Shown: piece by piece, positions 45,618 to 53,559 of the stretch | Layout: each line of letters opens with the position of its first letter | How positions within the stretch are numbered: the first letter of the stretch is position 1 | Translations under genes and position numbers: made by a program | Notes under the pieces: model-generated | Databases searched by the model: none | Told to the model about the DNA's origin: nothing | The model's input: the letters and a program-made list of their open reading frames with translations, nothing else | Source: Acidithiobacillus ferrivorans | GTDB taxonomy: Bacteria; Pseudomonadota; Gammaproteobacteria; Acidithiobacillales; Acidithiobacillaceae | Direction of reading: 5' to 3' | NCBI GenBank assembly: GCA_018853935.1 | Contig: JAAOMR010000131.1 | Location: 30,245-94,244, forward strand | DNA: 64,000 nt

Positions 45618-45751
45618 TACGAACCTCTACGTCTTTAATGTGATAGCCTCGCAAGACAGTGATTTTCATCTAGTTGCGCGGGAAACCCCGGCATTCATGC
45701 CGGGGAGGGATAGCGCGGCGGTCGCAGACCGCCCCAATCCCGCATCTCCTT

Positions 45752-46807
45752 TTACGTGTGCGCTACGCAGTGAAACCTCCAGATGTTAAATGTGAGAAAG
45801 CGGCAATCCTTTGGTCTCGCGTTCTGCGTTAACCGCTTACCGTTTTCGATGTGATGCAGGCTGATTCGGTCTTTCAGAACTCCGCCGACATACGCCAAAC
45901 CCCATTTCGCATGACGCACCAGCGAACCACGCTTGAAGCCGTGGCTCCGAGTACCGCCGTAGGGCAACCGCACACCGCCCTTTTGCGGCTGCAGACGGTG
46001 CAGTTGCCGCCGATGCAGCCGGATCGGCTGGATACAGAGCAGATCCCGGTTGTCCGGGGTTTCGGCGCCGCCCACGATGTCCCAGGCGATCACCCAGGAA
46101 TCAACGCAGTGCGCGGCGAAGGTCTCCGCGAGTTTTCTGCCGGTCTTCTTCAGCCCCAACCGATCCCTCAGCGCCTTCGTCTCGAATCCGGCCCGCAGGT
46201 GCAACGTCACGCCCATGCGGCGGATTTCCTCGTAGAACCAGTCTTTGCCGACTTGCAGGGGCGAAAAGGAAACATTCCATTTCCGTTTGCCTTTTCTGGT
46301 CGCTGCCTGCACGTCCTCCACGCCGATATCCGTCACCGGAAACAGCGCGGAAAGCCAGTGGAACACCCGCAATTTCCAGCCCCAGCGCGCTTTGGTGGAG
46401 GGCGGCATGCGTTTTTCAGTACCCATCATGGCGACGGACGGTCCGGGCTTGCGGCACGGCGTATTGCGGAACCGCCGCCCGCGCCGCATTTCGGATCGGG
46501 TTTTCACCGCATCCTTGACCCAGGTTACCGCTTCCGCATGCACGTTCAGGTAGGTGTGCGCCCGCGACTTGACGGTGAACCCCTCCCGCTTGGAGCCTGG
46601 ATCCGCCGTAGCCGCGATGGGCTGCGTTCTCCGCCCGGACGGCGCGCGGTTCAGACGTATGCAAAACACGCCCTTTTTGAAGAATGGCGTTGCTTCTCCG
46701 CTCTTGATCCACCGCCGCGCCCGCGAAGGCGTCGTCGGCATCAGCGGTGTTTTTCCGTCCCGGTCCATGACCGGCACGAACACCGTTTTCTCTGACTGCT
46801 GATCCAT
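45752..46807 (-). CDS. isrB: IsrB-like RNA-guided nickase (HNH-less IscB relative)
   Basis: This 351-residue protein has the IscB/IsrB layout. The N-terminal PLMP (RRXRR) domain shows DGKTPLMPTTPSRARRWIKS (PLMP at residues 21-24). RuvC-I with D69 is in ATADPGSKREGF. An Arg-rich bridge helix spans residues 103-119. RuvC-II with E164 is in DIGVEDVQA. RuvC-III with H233 and D236 is in AAHCVDSW. A C-terminal domain follows (RRQLHRLQPQKGGVRLPYGG, GSLVRHAKWGLAYVGG). No HNH domain lies between RuvC-II and RuvC-III, and at about 350 residues it is IsrB size rather than IscB size. All RuvC residues are intact, so nicking of the non-target strand guided by the omega-RNA is expected. The start follows AAGGAGATGTT... 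with the omega-RNA directly upstream. Confidence 0.88.
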   Translation of the reverse strand: MDQQSEKTVFVPVMDRDGKTPLMPTTPSRARRWIKSGEATPFFKKGVFCIRLNRAPSGRRTQPIAATADPGSKREGFTVKSRAHTYLNVHAEAVTWVKDAVKTRSEMRRGRRFRNTPCRKPGPSVAMMGTEKRMPPSTKARWGWKLRVFHWLSALFPVTDIGVEDVQAATRKGKRKWNVSFSPLQVGKDWFYEEIRRMGVTLHLRAGFETKALRDRLGLKKTGRKLAETFAAHCVDSWVIAWDIVGGAETPDNRDLLCIQPIRLHRRQLHRLQPQKGGVRLPYGGTRSHGFKRGSLVRHAKWGLAYVGGVLKDRISLHHIENGKRLTQNARPKDCRFLTFNIWRFHCVAHT

Positions 46808-47110
46808 AACATCTCCTTGACGATAAGACGGTTATTGCGAACCGTGTGTACACCCCTTCGCCCCTATCCGTCGTCTTGCGCGGGAATGAGGGGAGTGTTC
46901 CCGCTACGACTTGCGCCACCACGCGCGACGGTTCAGTTGCATTCCAACGTCCCCGGCCGAGTGCAACCCCGGTACTCCGGTTACGCGCCGCATGACTCCA
47001 CGGCTTTGCCAGGCTAGTCTTTCGCACCGGAAACACCCCGATGCCTTGCGCAAAGTGTTGGTTTCACTCCTTGCAAGCCCCGTCACTCATGGCGGGGTTA
47101 CTTGACCAGC
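46808..47110 (-). ncRNA. HEARO/omega-RNA of the IsrB element
   Basis: The GC-rich noncoding stretch directly upstream of isrB on the minus strand has the features of HEARO RNA. It begins near 47110 with CCCCGCCATGAGTGACGGGG, then GCTTGCAAGGAGTG, then GGGTGTTTCCGGTGCGAAAG and CTAGCCTGGCAAAGCC. Further hairpins continue to within a few bases of the isrB start. Such RNAs carry the guide at their 5' end, outside the element, which here would be sequence from the 3' end of the neighbouring gene (about 47110-47130). The recognition is from memory of the HEARO consensus. Confidence 0.75.
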
Positions 47111-47127
47111 TACGGGTGCAATTTGGT

Positions 47128-48930
47128 TTACCCGTAGCACTGTTGCGTGTTCATCGGCACCACCACTGTGGCCCCCCCGGAAGTGGTGACGTCGATCTGG
47201 TTCCAGTTATTGAAGGTGGCGGACCAGTTGCACCATTGTGGCTGCCCGGATACTGAGAAATTACCCGTATTCAACCCGTAGCCATTGTTGGCCCAGGCGG
47301 AGGTCAAATTTGGCCAGCCGGCATAGATCGTTCCGTTCACCCACCTGGAAGCATAGTATGGGGTGCTGGATTGGCCTCCGCCGTAAGGCACGTTGTAGAC
47401 CGTTGCCAAGGTATAAGCGGTTTGTCCGCTGGCGTTTCCGTAGAAAACCTGGCCATCTGGGGCGGTGAATGAGAGGTTTGTTACCCCAATGCCAGGGCCA
47501 GACCAGCAGGTTGATATATTGCAATTGGTGCCACCTGCGCAGCCCGGGAACGAGGCACTTCCGCAGCCATTGAATGGAACGGACATGCTGTGCCCATCGC
47601 AATTAGCTGTTCCGCCTGAGCTTTTAGAGCCGGAAAAGCTGCAACTCCAGGTCACGCCGTAGCTGGTGGTGCCATAGGTTGACCCATACCACGGCCCTTG
47701 CCCATTTGGCATGGAAATGCTGCATTGCGTAGTTCCGCTGCCTGAAGTAGCAGACCACATGTTGCCATTGAAAGAGCAGTTCATGCTGCCGCCGTTGCTC
47801 CAGTTATAGGCGTTGCCGTTGCCGGTGTATGGGTTGGTGGTTCCACATTGGTAGGATCCTGAACCGGACTGCCCGAAACCGGACATATAGATTGTCCCAG
47901 GCTGTTGTGGTGGACCGTTCTGGGCACCCGAGACGGAGCAGTTCACCTGTGCCGGATCTGGCGCTGGCGCCTGGCTGGACCCAGAGCACGACCATTGTTC
48001 CCACTGCTGGCCGGGTCCCACCCAGTCATAGGAAGATGTGGGCTGGCTTTGGCCGGAAGCGGAGCACGGATACTGCCCGCTGGGTTGGTTGGTGACTGCG
48101 CAATAAGTATCCGTCGGTGCCGTCCCGCATTCGCAGGAGGCACCATTGGGCGCGGTGTATCGGAGCCAAGTTTGCGCCGTCGAGTTGCTGCCGGGGTTCA
48201 ACAGTTGGTAGTAACCCAGGGTGTCTCCGGTTGGGCCGTTCCACAGCGCGCCTGAACCTGGCCCGCCCAGATAGCCTTTATCCGTGAGCGTGGAATATAC
48301 GGGCAGTGTTCCGTTATTTCCGGACGGAATGGTGTAAGTGCCGTTGCCGTTCCACACAACGCCAGGAACATTTCCTATCGCTGTGCCTCCGGCAAACGGC
48401 CCGGGGCCCCAACCATCATATATCCCGTTTATCCCGTTGACGTAGGTAATCTGAAAAGGGTTGGTAGAAGTATTGTTGTTGTATTCCAGGGTTCCGGTCC
48501 AATGGATGGCGTCCGATTGTACGTTGACATTGCAGGTAATGGGCGGTGTTACGGGCAGGGGTGGTGCGAGTATGACGATGGGTTGCGGAGCGGTAACGGG
48601 AGCTGGGTTCGGGAGTGCGCTGGCGGTAGTGGGCGTGACGTAAGTTGGAGGGGTTATTACGTTAGACGCGAGACCATATTCACGAAGCACATCGTCTGCC
48701 GCGGAATCGTTATTGGCCGAGTTCTGGTTGGCGTAAAACCCCAGCATCACCTGCTCGGCGTGAGGTTGTGCGTAGCGCGATGGAGATCTTTGACTAAAAG
48801 CGCCCCGATGCTGGAACATGCCTTGTCCGGTAAAGACATACGCGCTCGCGGTGGGCGTGAACATCCCTACGGCCGCCGGGATCAGTGCGGCAGCGATGGC
48901 GAATTTAAGTAGATGGCGTCGTTGTAGCAT
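47128..48930 (-). CDS. Secreted Gly/Ser/Asn/Cys-rich protein, adhesin-like
   Basis: The 600-residue protein has a signal peptide (LLKFAIAAALIPAAVGMFTP), then a Pro-rich linker (residues about 85-130) and a long body rich in Gly, Ser, Asn, Thr and Trp. Many Cys occur in units such as NCSVSG, YQCGTTNP, MNCSFNG and TWSCSFSG. The body suggests repeated small disulfide-bonded beta domains. No enzyme motif is seen. Its signal peptide and upstream region resemble those of traF, so it is probably exported with the conjugation apparatus and could be a surface or pilus-tip protein. The IsrB element is inserted just downstream of its stop. Confidence 0.7.
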   Translation of the reverse strand: MLQRRHLLKFAIAAALIPAAVGMFTPTASAYVFTGQGMFQHRGAFSQRSPSRYAQPHAEQVMLGFYANQNSANNDSAADDVLREYGLASNVITPPTYVTPTTASALPNPAPVTAPQPIVILAPPLPVTPPITCNVNVQSDAIHWTGTLEYNNNTSTNPFQITYVNGINGIYDGWGPGPFAGGTAIGNVPGVVWNGNGTYTIPSGNNGTLPVYSTLTDKGYLGGPGSGALWNGPTGDTLGYYQLLNPGSNSTAQTWLRYTAPNGASCECGTAPTDTYCAVTNQPSGQYPCSASGQSQPTSSYDWVGPGQQWEQWSCSGSSQAPAPDPAQVNCSVSGAQNGPPQQPGTIYMSGFGQSGSGSYQCGTTNPYTGNGNAYNWSNGGSMNCSFNGNMWSATSGSGTTQCSISMPNGQGPWYGSTYGTTSYGVTWSCSFSGSKSSGGTANCDGHSMSVPFNGCGSASFPGCAGGTNCNISTCWSGPGIGVTNLSFTAPDGQVFYGNASGQTAYTLATVYNVPYGGGQSSTPYYASRWVNGTIYAGWPNLTSAWANNGYGLNTGNFSVSGQPQWCNWSATFNNWNQIDVTTSGGATVVVPMNTQQCYG

Positions 48931-49070
48931 GGTTCGCGAGCCCTGACTGCTCTAATGGTTAGCCAATGTGGGTGGGGCGGAAGGAGGAATTGGTGGACGG
49001 AGTTGGTCAGGCTATGGCCTGAATGCTACAAGAGGAAACTGAATTTGGAACAGTTGTCAAGTCTGAGCCT
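48931..49070 (-). promoter_or_regulatory. GC-rich repeated element and leader of the secreted-protein gene
   Basis: TTAGCCAATGTGGGTGGGGC at 48959-48978, continuing as GGAAGGAGGA, matches the element upstream of traF (38635) and partly that at 52439. The 18 bases before the start codon (GGGCTCGCGAACC) also match the traF leader. A promoter is expected upstream, before the IS200/IS605 end at about 49070. Confidence 0.5.
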
Positions 49071-49264
49071 CCCCACGGCTAAAGCCGGGGGGTTCCCCCC
49101 GTAGCCGATGGATGCCACTGTGCATAAGTCTACCGGGCTCTCATTGTGCCGCCGCTACTGCTCAACACAACTACAACATCCAATGACCGGGCCTCATTAC
49201 AGCCCACGGTTCTTCTTATACACAGAATCGCCCGAATGACCGGGCCGAAAACCAACTGACACCT

Positions 49265-50758
49265 TCAGGAAAGAACCACTCTGTCTCGGGCCTTTTTCAA
49301 ATTCAGACCAAAGCTGGCGGGCAACGGCCCTCCCTTCGCGGTTTGCACCACATCGGACATCGCTTTCCCCAGCAGCGGCTCCGCTGCGCACCAGCCCTTG
49401 CGAGCCGATTCGGTGTCCAATCTCCAGACCTGATTCTCATCCTTTTTATAGGAGCGAACATGCAGGGCCAGATAAGCGCTATACAAATCCCGCTGAGCGC
49501 AGACGCCGCACGGACAATCGTGCCAGCGCTGACTCAGCGGTTTCTTCACCACGGCTTCACAGTGACAACTCTGTGAGAGTTTCGTGGTCCGGGTGGGGAA
49601 CTCGATCACCTCGCCACCGGCGCTTTCAGCCTTGCGACGCAAATGATCCATGAACTCCCCGGGTGCCCGGTCGCGGACGCTCTTGCCGAACATCCGCTGA
49701 AAGGCTTTGTAACTCAACTTCTCCGCCATAACTGTGTTGCCCATGGCCACTACCCGATTCGCCAGCTTCCCATGCTCCGTGCGGCGGTAGGCTGCCAGTA
49801 CCCGGTGCAGTTCCTTGAGACGGGCACGCAGCCGCAGGTAGCCGTGGGTGAACACCCATTGCAGGCGCTTGCCGGACGTCGGCTTTTTAACGCTGCCGTC
49901 TTTGTTGTAATTCTCCGGATTCGATCCGCGCCTGGACCGGTCCATGGCCCGCTGAATGCGGCGAATCGCCTTTTGCAGGTCGGGCACATTGGCGCAGAAC
50001 TTTTCCAGAAACGCATCGGTTTCCGATACGGCGGCGATGGTGGAAGGACCGATGTCGATGGCGCTCTTGCCATTGCGAATCGGATTCTTTTCCTTCCACT
50101 TCGGGAAACCGGCGATCACCAGTTGCACGAACCACAGTGTTTTCCCGCGGATGGTGCGCCGCACGATGCGGCAGAACCGCACGGGCTTTTGCAGGGCGAA
50201 GGTCTGGACACCGTGTTTGTCTTTGCGGTCGAACCGGACTTTGAGGCTCAGCTTTCCCCACTCGACATGGTCGTCCCGCCAGCGGATCGCCGTGGCGTTG
50301 CTCTTGGCTTCCATGGACTCCAGCGCCTTCCACTTCGGCTTGAAGCGTGGGCGGCCGCCCGTGCGAAACTGATAGCGCTGCGCCGCCAGGAAGGCGCGGG
50401 TGCCGATCTTCTGGGTGGTGTGGGCGTCCAGATGATCGCCGATCCAGCAGGCGTTTTTGCATCGCGTGGCATAAGACTGGATATCGTAATCGGTAAACCC
50501 GATGGTTTCCGCAATCAGGGAAAATGCGGCGGCGCGGGCTTTCTGCTCTGGTGACTTGGGCGCGCCCTGTGGCATTTTCCGCGCCGCCTGCCAGGCCTTG
50601 GATTGTTTCATCAGGTCCAGTCGCCGCAAGGCCTCGCCCAGCACGGCGTTGTATAACTGTCGGCCAGCCTCGAAGCGCGCGGAAAGCACCCGGCTTTCAT
50701 GCGGGCTTACCACCAGAGGGAGCTCCAGAACGAAGGAGGGGCCGGATTTTCTAGACAT
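49265..50758 (-). CDS. tnpB: TnpB RNA-guided nuclease (IS605 accessory protein)
   Basis: The 497-residue protein has the TnpB layout: an N-terminal wedge/REC part, RuvC-I with Asp in KSAIDIGPSTIAAVSE, RuvC-II Glu in VMAEKLSYKAF, a zinc ribbon (SCHC...HDCPCGVC) and RuvC-III Asp in CAQRDLYSAYLAL. All three catalytic acids are present, so it may still be active. The C-terminal tail of about 70 residues is longer than usual. The start is the ATG overlapping the tnpA stop (ATGTCTAG). TnpB uses an omega-RNA from its own 3' region to cut target DNA and maintain the element. Confidence 0.92.
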   Translation of the reverse strand: MSRKSGPSFVLELPLVVSPHESRVLSARFEAGRQLYNAVLGEALRRLDLMKQSKAWQAARKMPQGAPKSPEQKARAAAFSLIAETIGFTDYDIQSYATRCKNACWIGDHLDAHTTQKIGTRAFLAAQRYQFRTGGRPRFKPKWKALESMEAKSNATAIRWRDDHVEWGKLSLKVRFDRKDKHGVQTFALQKPVRFCRIVRRTIRGKTLWFVQLVIAGFPKWKEKNPIRNGKSAIDIGPSTIAAVSETDAFLEKFCANVPDLQKAIRRIQRAMDRSRRGSNPENYNKDGSVKKPTSGKRLQWVFTHGYLRLRARLKELHRVLAAYRRTEHGKLANRVVAMGNTVMAEKLSYKAFQRMFGKSVRDRAPGEFMDHLRRKAESAGGEVIEFPTRTTKLSQSCHCEAVVKKPLSQRWHDCPCGVCAQRDLYSAYLALHVRSYKKDENQVWRLDTESARKGWCAAEPLLGKAMSDVVQTAKGGPLPASFGLNLKKARDRVVLS

Positions 50759-51156
50759 GCTTTTGTTGCTCAATATATTGCTTAATGATTTCCAAAGGTG
50801 CTCCGCCCACCGTGGAGACGAAATAGCTGTTGGTCCAGAGACTGGGTAATCGGGTGCGGCACCAGCGAAACTCCTGGCGCAACAGGCGCGATGACCGCCC
50901 CTTGATCAGTTTGACCAGATGATGCACACCGAACTGTGGATCCACTTCGACCAACAGATGTACATGGTCCGGCATGACTTCCATCTCCAGCATCTCGCTA
51001 TCCGTCTCAGAACATACCTGCCGTATAATCTCCTTGAGCCGCAGATCCGCCCCGCCCACTAGCACGTCGCGGCGATACTTGGGGCACCACACAACGTACT
51101 TTGCAAGAAAAAAACACGTTGTTATTCGATTTGTATTTGATTTTATATTCTGACAT
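50751..51156 (-). pseudogene. tnpA: TnpA Y1 transposase of IS200/IS605 with apparent frameshift
   Basis: The main frame gives YVVWCPKYRRDVLVGG through the HUH motif (PDHVHLLVEV) to the catalytic Tyr in EIIKQYIEQQ, all intact. The expected N-terminus (MSEYKIKYKSNNNVFFSCK), with an ATG at 51156, lies in another frame. The two frames meet at 51097-51103, after a run of seven T. A net change of one base inserted or two lost would explain it. Without the N-terminal strand the transposase is probably inactive, unless ribosomal slippage at the T-run restores it. Confidence 0.8.
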
Positions 51157-51241
51157 ATATTATATTATACAAGTTCCGTATCAGATAACAAGCTGGCTGC
51201 CGCTCACCCCATGTCTAAAGCCAGGGGCGTGCGCGGCAGTT

Positions 51242-51460
51242 TTGGTCACTGTTTGCAATGCTTGTTGCTCTAGCAAAATGCCGTAGTTTGGCTGAAAGGC
51301 TTGGTTGCTGTAATATTCGTGTCACGTGACATTGGTTGTGTGAACTGTTGCATTCTCTGATTACAAGGTTGGCATGGGAATGTTGCGTGCTGACGGGTGA
51401 TCGCAGGTGGTTTATGCCAACCTGAATTCATAAACCAAAAAATAAGATACACAAGGGGTT
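51242..51460. promoter_or_regulatory. Gap after the IS element with one GTCACGTGAC site
   Basis: The 219 bases between the IS end and the 51461 gene contain an exact GTCACGTGAC at 51321-51330 and no gene. It is likely to contain the promoter of the 51461 gene. Confidence 0.45.
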
Positions 51461-51781
51461 ATGCTAAAGTCAAGCAACCCGCCAGTATGGCTTACCGTAC
51501 TGCTTGCAGAAGTACAGCAGTTTTCTTATGCAGCACTTTATCTCGCAGTTGCGGCTGAAATTTTTGTACATCCTCATATACTTTTGTTCGTGAGGATTCT
51601 TTCCATTTCGGCTGCCGTAGCTTATTTTGTTTTAGTGTATGTACATGCGGCCATAACGTTTTCCAAGGTGATCCCAAAAAAAATAAGCTTCCTTGGTACG
51701 GGGCTGCTGGTGTTGCTGGCGTCTGGTATGCCACTACTATTCGTTGGTTTGTTTACTGTCTATTTAGCGCATGGAAATTAA
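51461..51781 (+). CDS. Small three-segment membrane protein
   Basis: The 106-residue protein starts after CAAGGGGTT. Three hydrophobic segments (residues about 10-35, 42-65 and 78-102) leave little soluble sequence. No family is recognised. It converges on the 51787 gene with a gap of five bases. It belongs to the accessory membrane-protein zone between the tra blocks. Confidence 0.6.
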   Translation: MLKSSNPPVWLTVLLAEVQQFSYAALYLAVAAEIFVHPHILLFVRILSISAAVAYFVLVYVHAAITFSKVIPKKISFLGTGLLVLLASGMPLLFVGLFTVYLAHGN

Positions 51782-51786
51782 ATGTG

Positions 51787-52389
51787 TTAAATCACTTTGA
51801 ACAATGCGAACAAAAGCAAATAAATCCAAAGACCTGAAAAGAACGCGACGGCCCAATTATTTTGTAAACCGTATGCTTTCATCGCACCGTAAACAGCCCA
51901 TGCTAGAAGCCAAGCCAGGACAACAAACACTAGGACATACGCATCATTAGAGACCATAAAAATAGCAAGTAATTCTGTGAAGTTTTCGTGCACTGCACCG
52001 ATTGAATAGTTGTTTACATTGGCCAATTCTGCATTGATGGAGACTGTGCTGGCTGGGTACCCGTAGAGCAACCACCTGCTTACATATTGGAGCCACGCTT
52101 TTGGGATAGCAACCAAATAGCAGAACAGGAGAAAAGGGTAAACCAAACCTAGCAAACCAGTGAATATGATTGTCCATACAAACACGGTCATGTTTTCAGC
52201 ATCTTTATACTTATGTGGAACCACAACAAAAGCCACCCATAAAATCATCGCCACTGGTGGGTACAGGCAAGCAAAAACGGCATCTGTTAGTCCAACTTTT
52301 TCTTGTAGCACATAAAAAATAAATATCGTTATTACCGCCATTAAAAAGACGTAAAACCTGCTCTTCTCCAGCTTAAACATTTCCCTCAT
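51787..52389 (-). CDS. Polytopic membrane protein
   Basis: The 200-residue protein has about five hydrophobic segments: FYVFLMAVITIFIFYVL, AMILWVAFVVVP, FVWTIIFTGLLGLVYPFLLF, YVLVFVVLAWLLAWAVYGAM and a last one at the C-terminus. Function and family are unknown. The GC-rich repeated element lies about 50 bases upstream of its start, as at traF and the 47128 gene, so the three may be co-regulated. Confidence 0.65.
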   Translation of the reverse strand: MREMFKLEKSRFYVFLMAVITIFIFYVLQEKVGLTDAVFACLYPPVAMILWVAFVVVPHKYKDAENMTVFVWTIIFTGLLGLVYPFLLFCYLVAIPKAWLQYVSRWLLYGYPASTVSINAELANVNNYSIGAVHENFTELLAIFMVSNDAYVLVFVVLAWLLAWAVYGAMKAYGLQNNWAVAFFSGLWIYLLLFALFKVI

Positions 52390-52438
52390 TTGTTTTCGCT
52401 CGCCATGGAATGCTTCACTTCAGCAATGTTGTGCTGTT

Positions 52439-52462
52439 CATTGTGGGCGGGGCGGAAGGAGG
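52439..52462 (-). promoter_or_regulatory. GC-rich repeated element upstream of the 51787 gene
   Basis: CATTGTGGGCGGGGCGGAAG followed by GAGG matches the elements at 38635 and 48959. The rest of the gap to 52640 shows no gene. Confidence 0.5.
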
Positions 52463-52640
52463 TGTATTTTGTGCGACAGGACAGGCCTAATCTCTGCCAA
52501 CCCCTCCATAAATCATACACCAAGGTGCCGATGCGCATGGTGGCTTAAGGTCTGGCGATCAGCAAAATGTAAAATTCAGTGAAACTTCAGTCAATAAATA
52601 TACAGAAGACAAGCCACCAAGGTGAGCATCGTCGATGCTA

Positions 52641-53432
52641 TCAGGATATCGATATGCACATGCGTTGATCGGCACGCATTGACGAGATGGCGAGACCTAA
52701 TCGCCGTCGCGATATCGTGCTAGTGAACGAATCAGTAGCGCGAGCGGCAAGTACCGGCAAGGCGAATGACGCTCTGGATGCATGGATTGCATCTGCAAGC
52801 GTACATGCAAGACCGTTTGGCGCACAAAATATGAAAACAGGATAAAGCAGCCAGCGAGAACAGCCCCCACTCGGATGTTTTGGCACCCAGTATATTTTGA
52901 TTACTGCGGACGTTAGTGTGGGAGCTGCGACCAGTATCCATCGGAAAGATGGGATGCTAACATTCGCCCCAAAGCACCTGCTCTGGATGACCTCGCCCAA
53001 ATTCGTGAATTTGCCACCCAGATGCTCGAATGTGGCGCGGGCTGGTGCGTTGACGCAAGCATCATCACGGTGGTCCCCAACAAGGGCTATCGCATACAAA
53101 AGGACAAACGCAATCGAGAAAAACAAAATGAATGAAAGCGCCACGGATACAGCATGTTGCCACAATGGGAAGAGGGTAGTTGAGAACAAGGCTAACAGCA
53201 TCCAGAAAGCCATTGTTATCTGTAAAGCAACCAGCGTCCAACTGATCAGCATTTGCATTTCCAGGTTGGGGAGCATGAGTGATGTGCGGTACCACTCGGC
53301 AGCACTATTCCGCGCGGCGATAAGTGGTTGCCATTCGGCAGGAACATCGGCTTGATCGCACCACTCTTCCCATTTTCTCGTTGGAAAGCCCAAATGCAAT
53401 GATCGTCGCAGATCAGGCCATCTGAAATCCAT
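52641..53432 (-). CDS. Membrane protein of unknown function
   Basis: The 263-residue protein has a soluble N-terminal part (WPDLRRSLHLGFPTRKWEEW), two hydrophobic segments near residues 60-130 (LISWTLVALQITMAFWMLLA, VALSFILFFSIAFVLLYAIA), a hydrophilic loop and weaker hydrophobic segments near 190-215. I prefer the ATG at 53432, because the longer frame begins with a GTG inside the terminator of the 53560 gene. The last 60 residues look less protein-like, so a frameshift near 52800 is possible. Confidence 0.5.
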   Translation of the reverse strand: MDFRWPDLRRSLHLGFPTRKWEEWCDQADVPAEWQPLIAARNSAAEWYRTSLMLPNLEMQMLISWTLVALQITMAFWMLLALFSTTLFPLWQHAVSVALSFILFFSIAFVLLYAIALVGDHRDDACVNAPARATFEHLGGKFTNLGEVIQSRCFGANVSIPSFRWILVAAPTLTSAVIKIYWVPKHPSGGCSRWLLYPVFIFCAPNGLACTLADAIHASRASFALPVLAARATDSFTSTISRRRLGLAISSMRADQRMCISIS

Positions 53433-53514
53433 CTCTCTCCACGCCGCCCGGAAAAAATCCTGAGACTCCTGGTTCAGGAGAGCATATCCTGCAAACAGCA
53501 GCCTCTTGCAGGCT

Positions 53515-53544
53515 AAAAGGCGCACCTAAAAAGAGAGCGCCTTT
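53515..53544 (-). terminator. Rho-independent terminator after the outer-membrane protein gene
   Basis: On the minus strand AAAGGCGC...GCGCCTTTT forms an 8-bp stem with a T-rich tail, 16 bases past the stop of the 53560 gene. Confidence 0.75.
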
Positions 53545-53559
53545 CTGTTTTTGATAGCT

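Larger units (their letters stand above)
45660..47110 (-). mobile_element. IsrB-type IS200/IS605-superfamily element (no transposase)
   Basis: The element contains an isrB gene and, upstream of it, its omega-RNA. The end downstream of isrB carries two perfect hairpins: CCCCGGCATTCATGCCGGGG (45686-45705) and GGCGGTC-GCA-GACCGCC (45717-45733). The other end carries CCCCGTCACTCATGGCGGGG (47090-47109 region), part of the RNA. No TnpA is inside, so it is non-autonomous and would depend on a TnpA in trans. Exact ends were not determined; they should lie just outside the hairpins. It is inserted just past the stop of the 47128 gene. Confidence 0.7.
49066..51241 (-). mobile_element. IS200/IS605-family insertion sequence with tnpA and tnpB
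   Basis: The element carries a Y1 transposase gene (frameshifted) and a tnpB gene. The tnpB-side end has the hairpin CCCCACGGCTAAAGCCGGGG (49071-49090). The tnpA-side end has a long imperfect hairpin with arms CTGCCGC (51197-51203) and GCGGCAG (51233-51239) and CCCC...GGGG inside. There are no terminal inverted repeats and no visible target duplication, as expected for this family. About 170 bases between the tnpB stop and the end should encode the 3' omega-RNA. The guide would be the flanking sequence left of 49066. Confidence 0.85.

Noticed and set aside
45851..46795. A 314-codon plus-strand frame antisense to isrB
   Set aside because: It is the product of high GC at third codon positions; Pro/Arg/His-rich translation and no motif.
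46416..47036. A 206-codon frame overlapping the 5' part of isrB and its upstream region
   Set aside because: It reads through the omega-RNA region, has a basic, low-quality composition and conflicts with the clear isrB frame.
49643..50554. A 303-codon frame antisense to tnpB
   Set aside because: tnpB has intact RuvC and zinc motifs on the other strand; the antisense frame has no recognisable feature.
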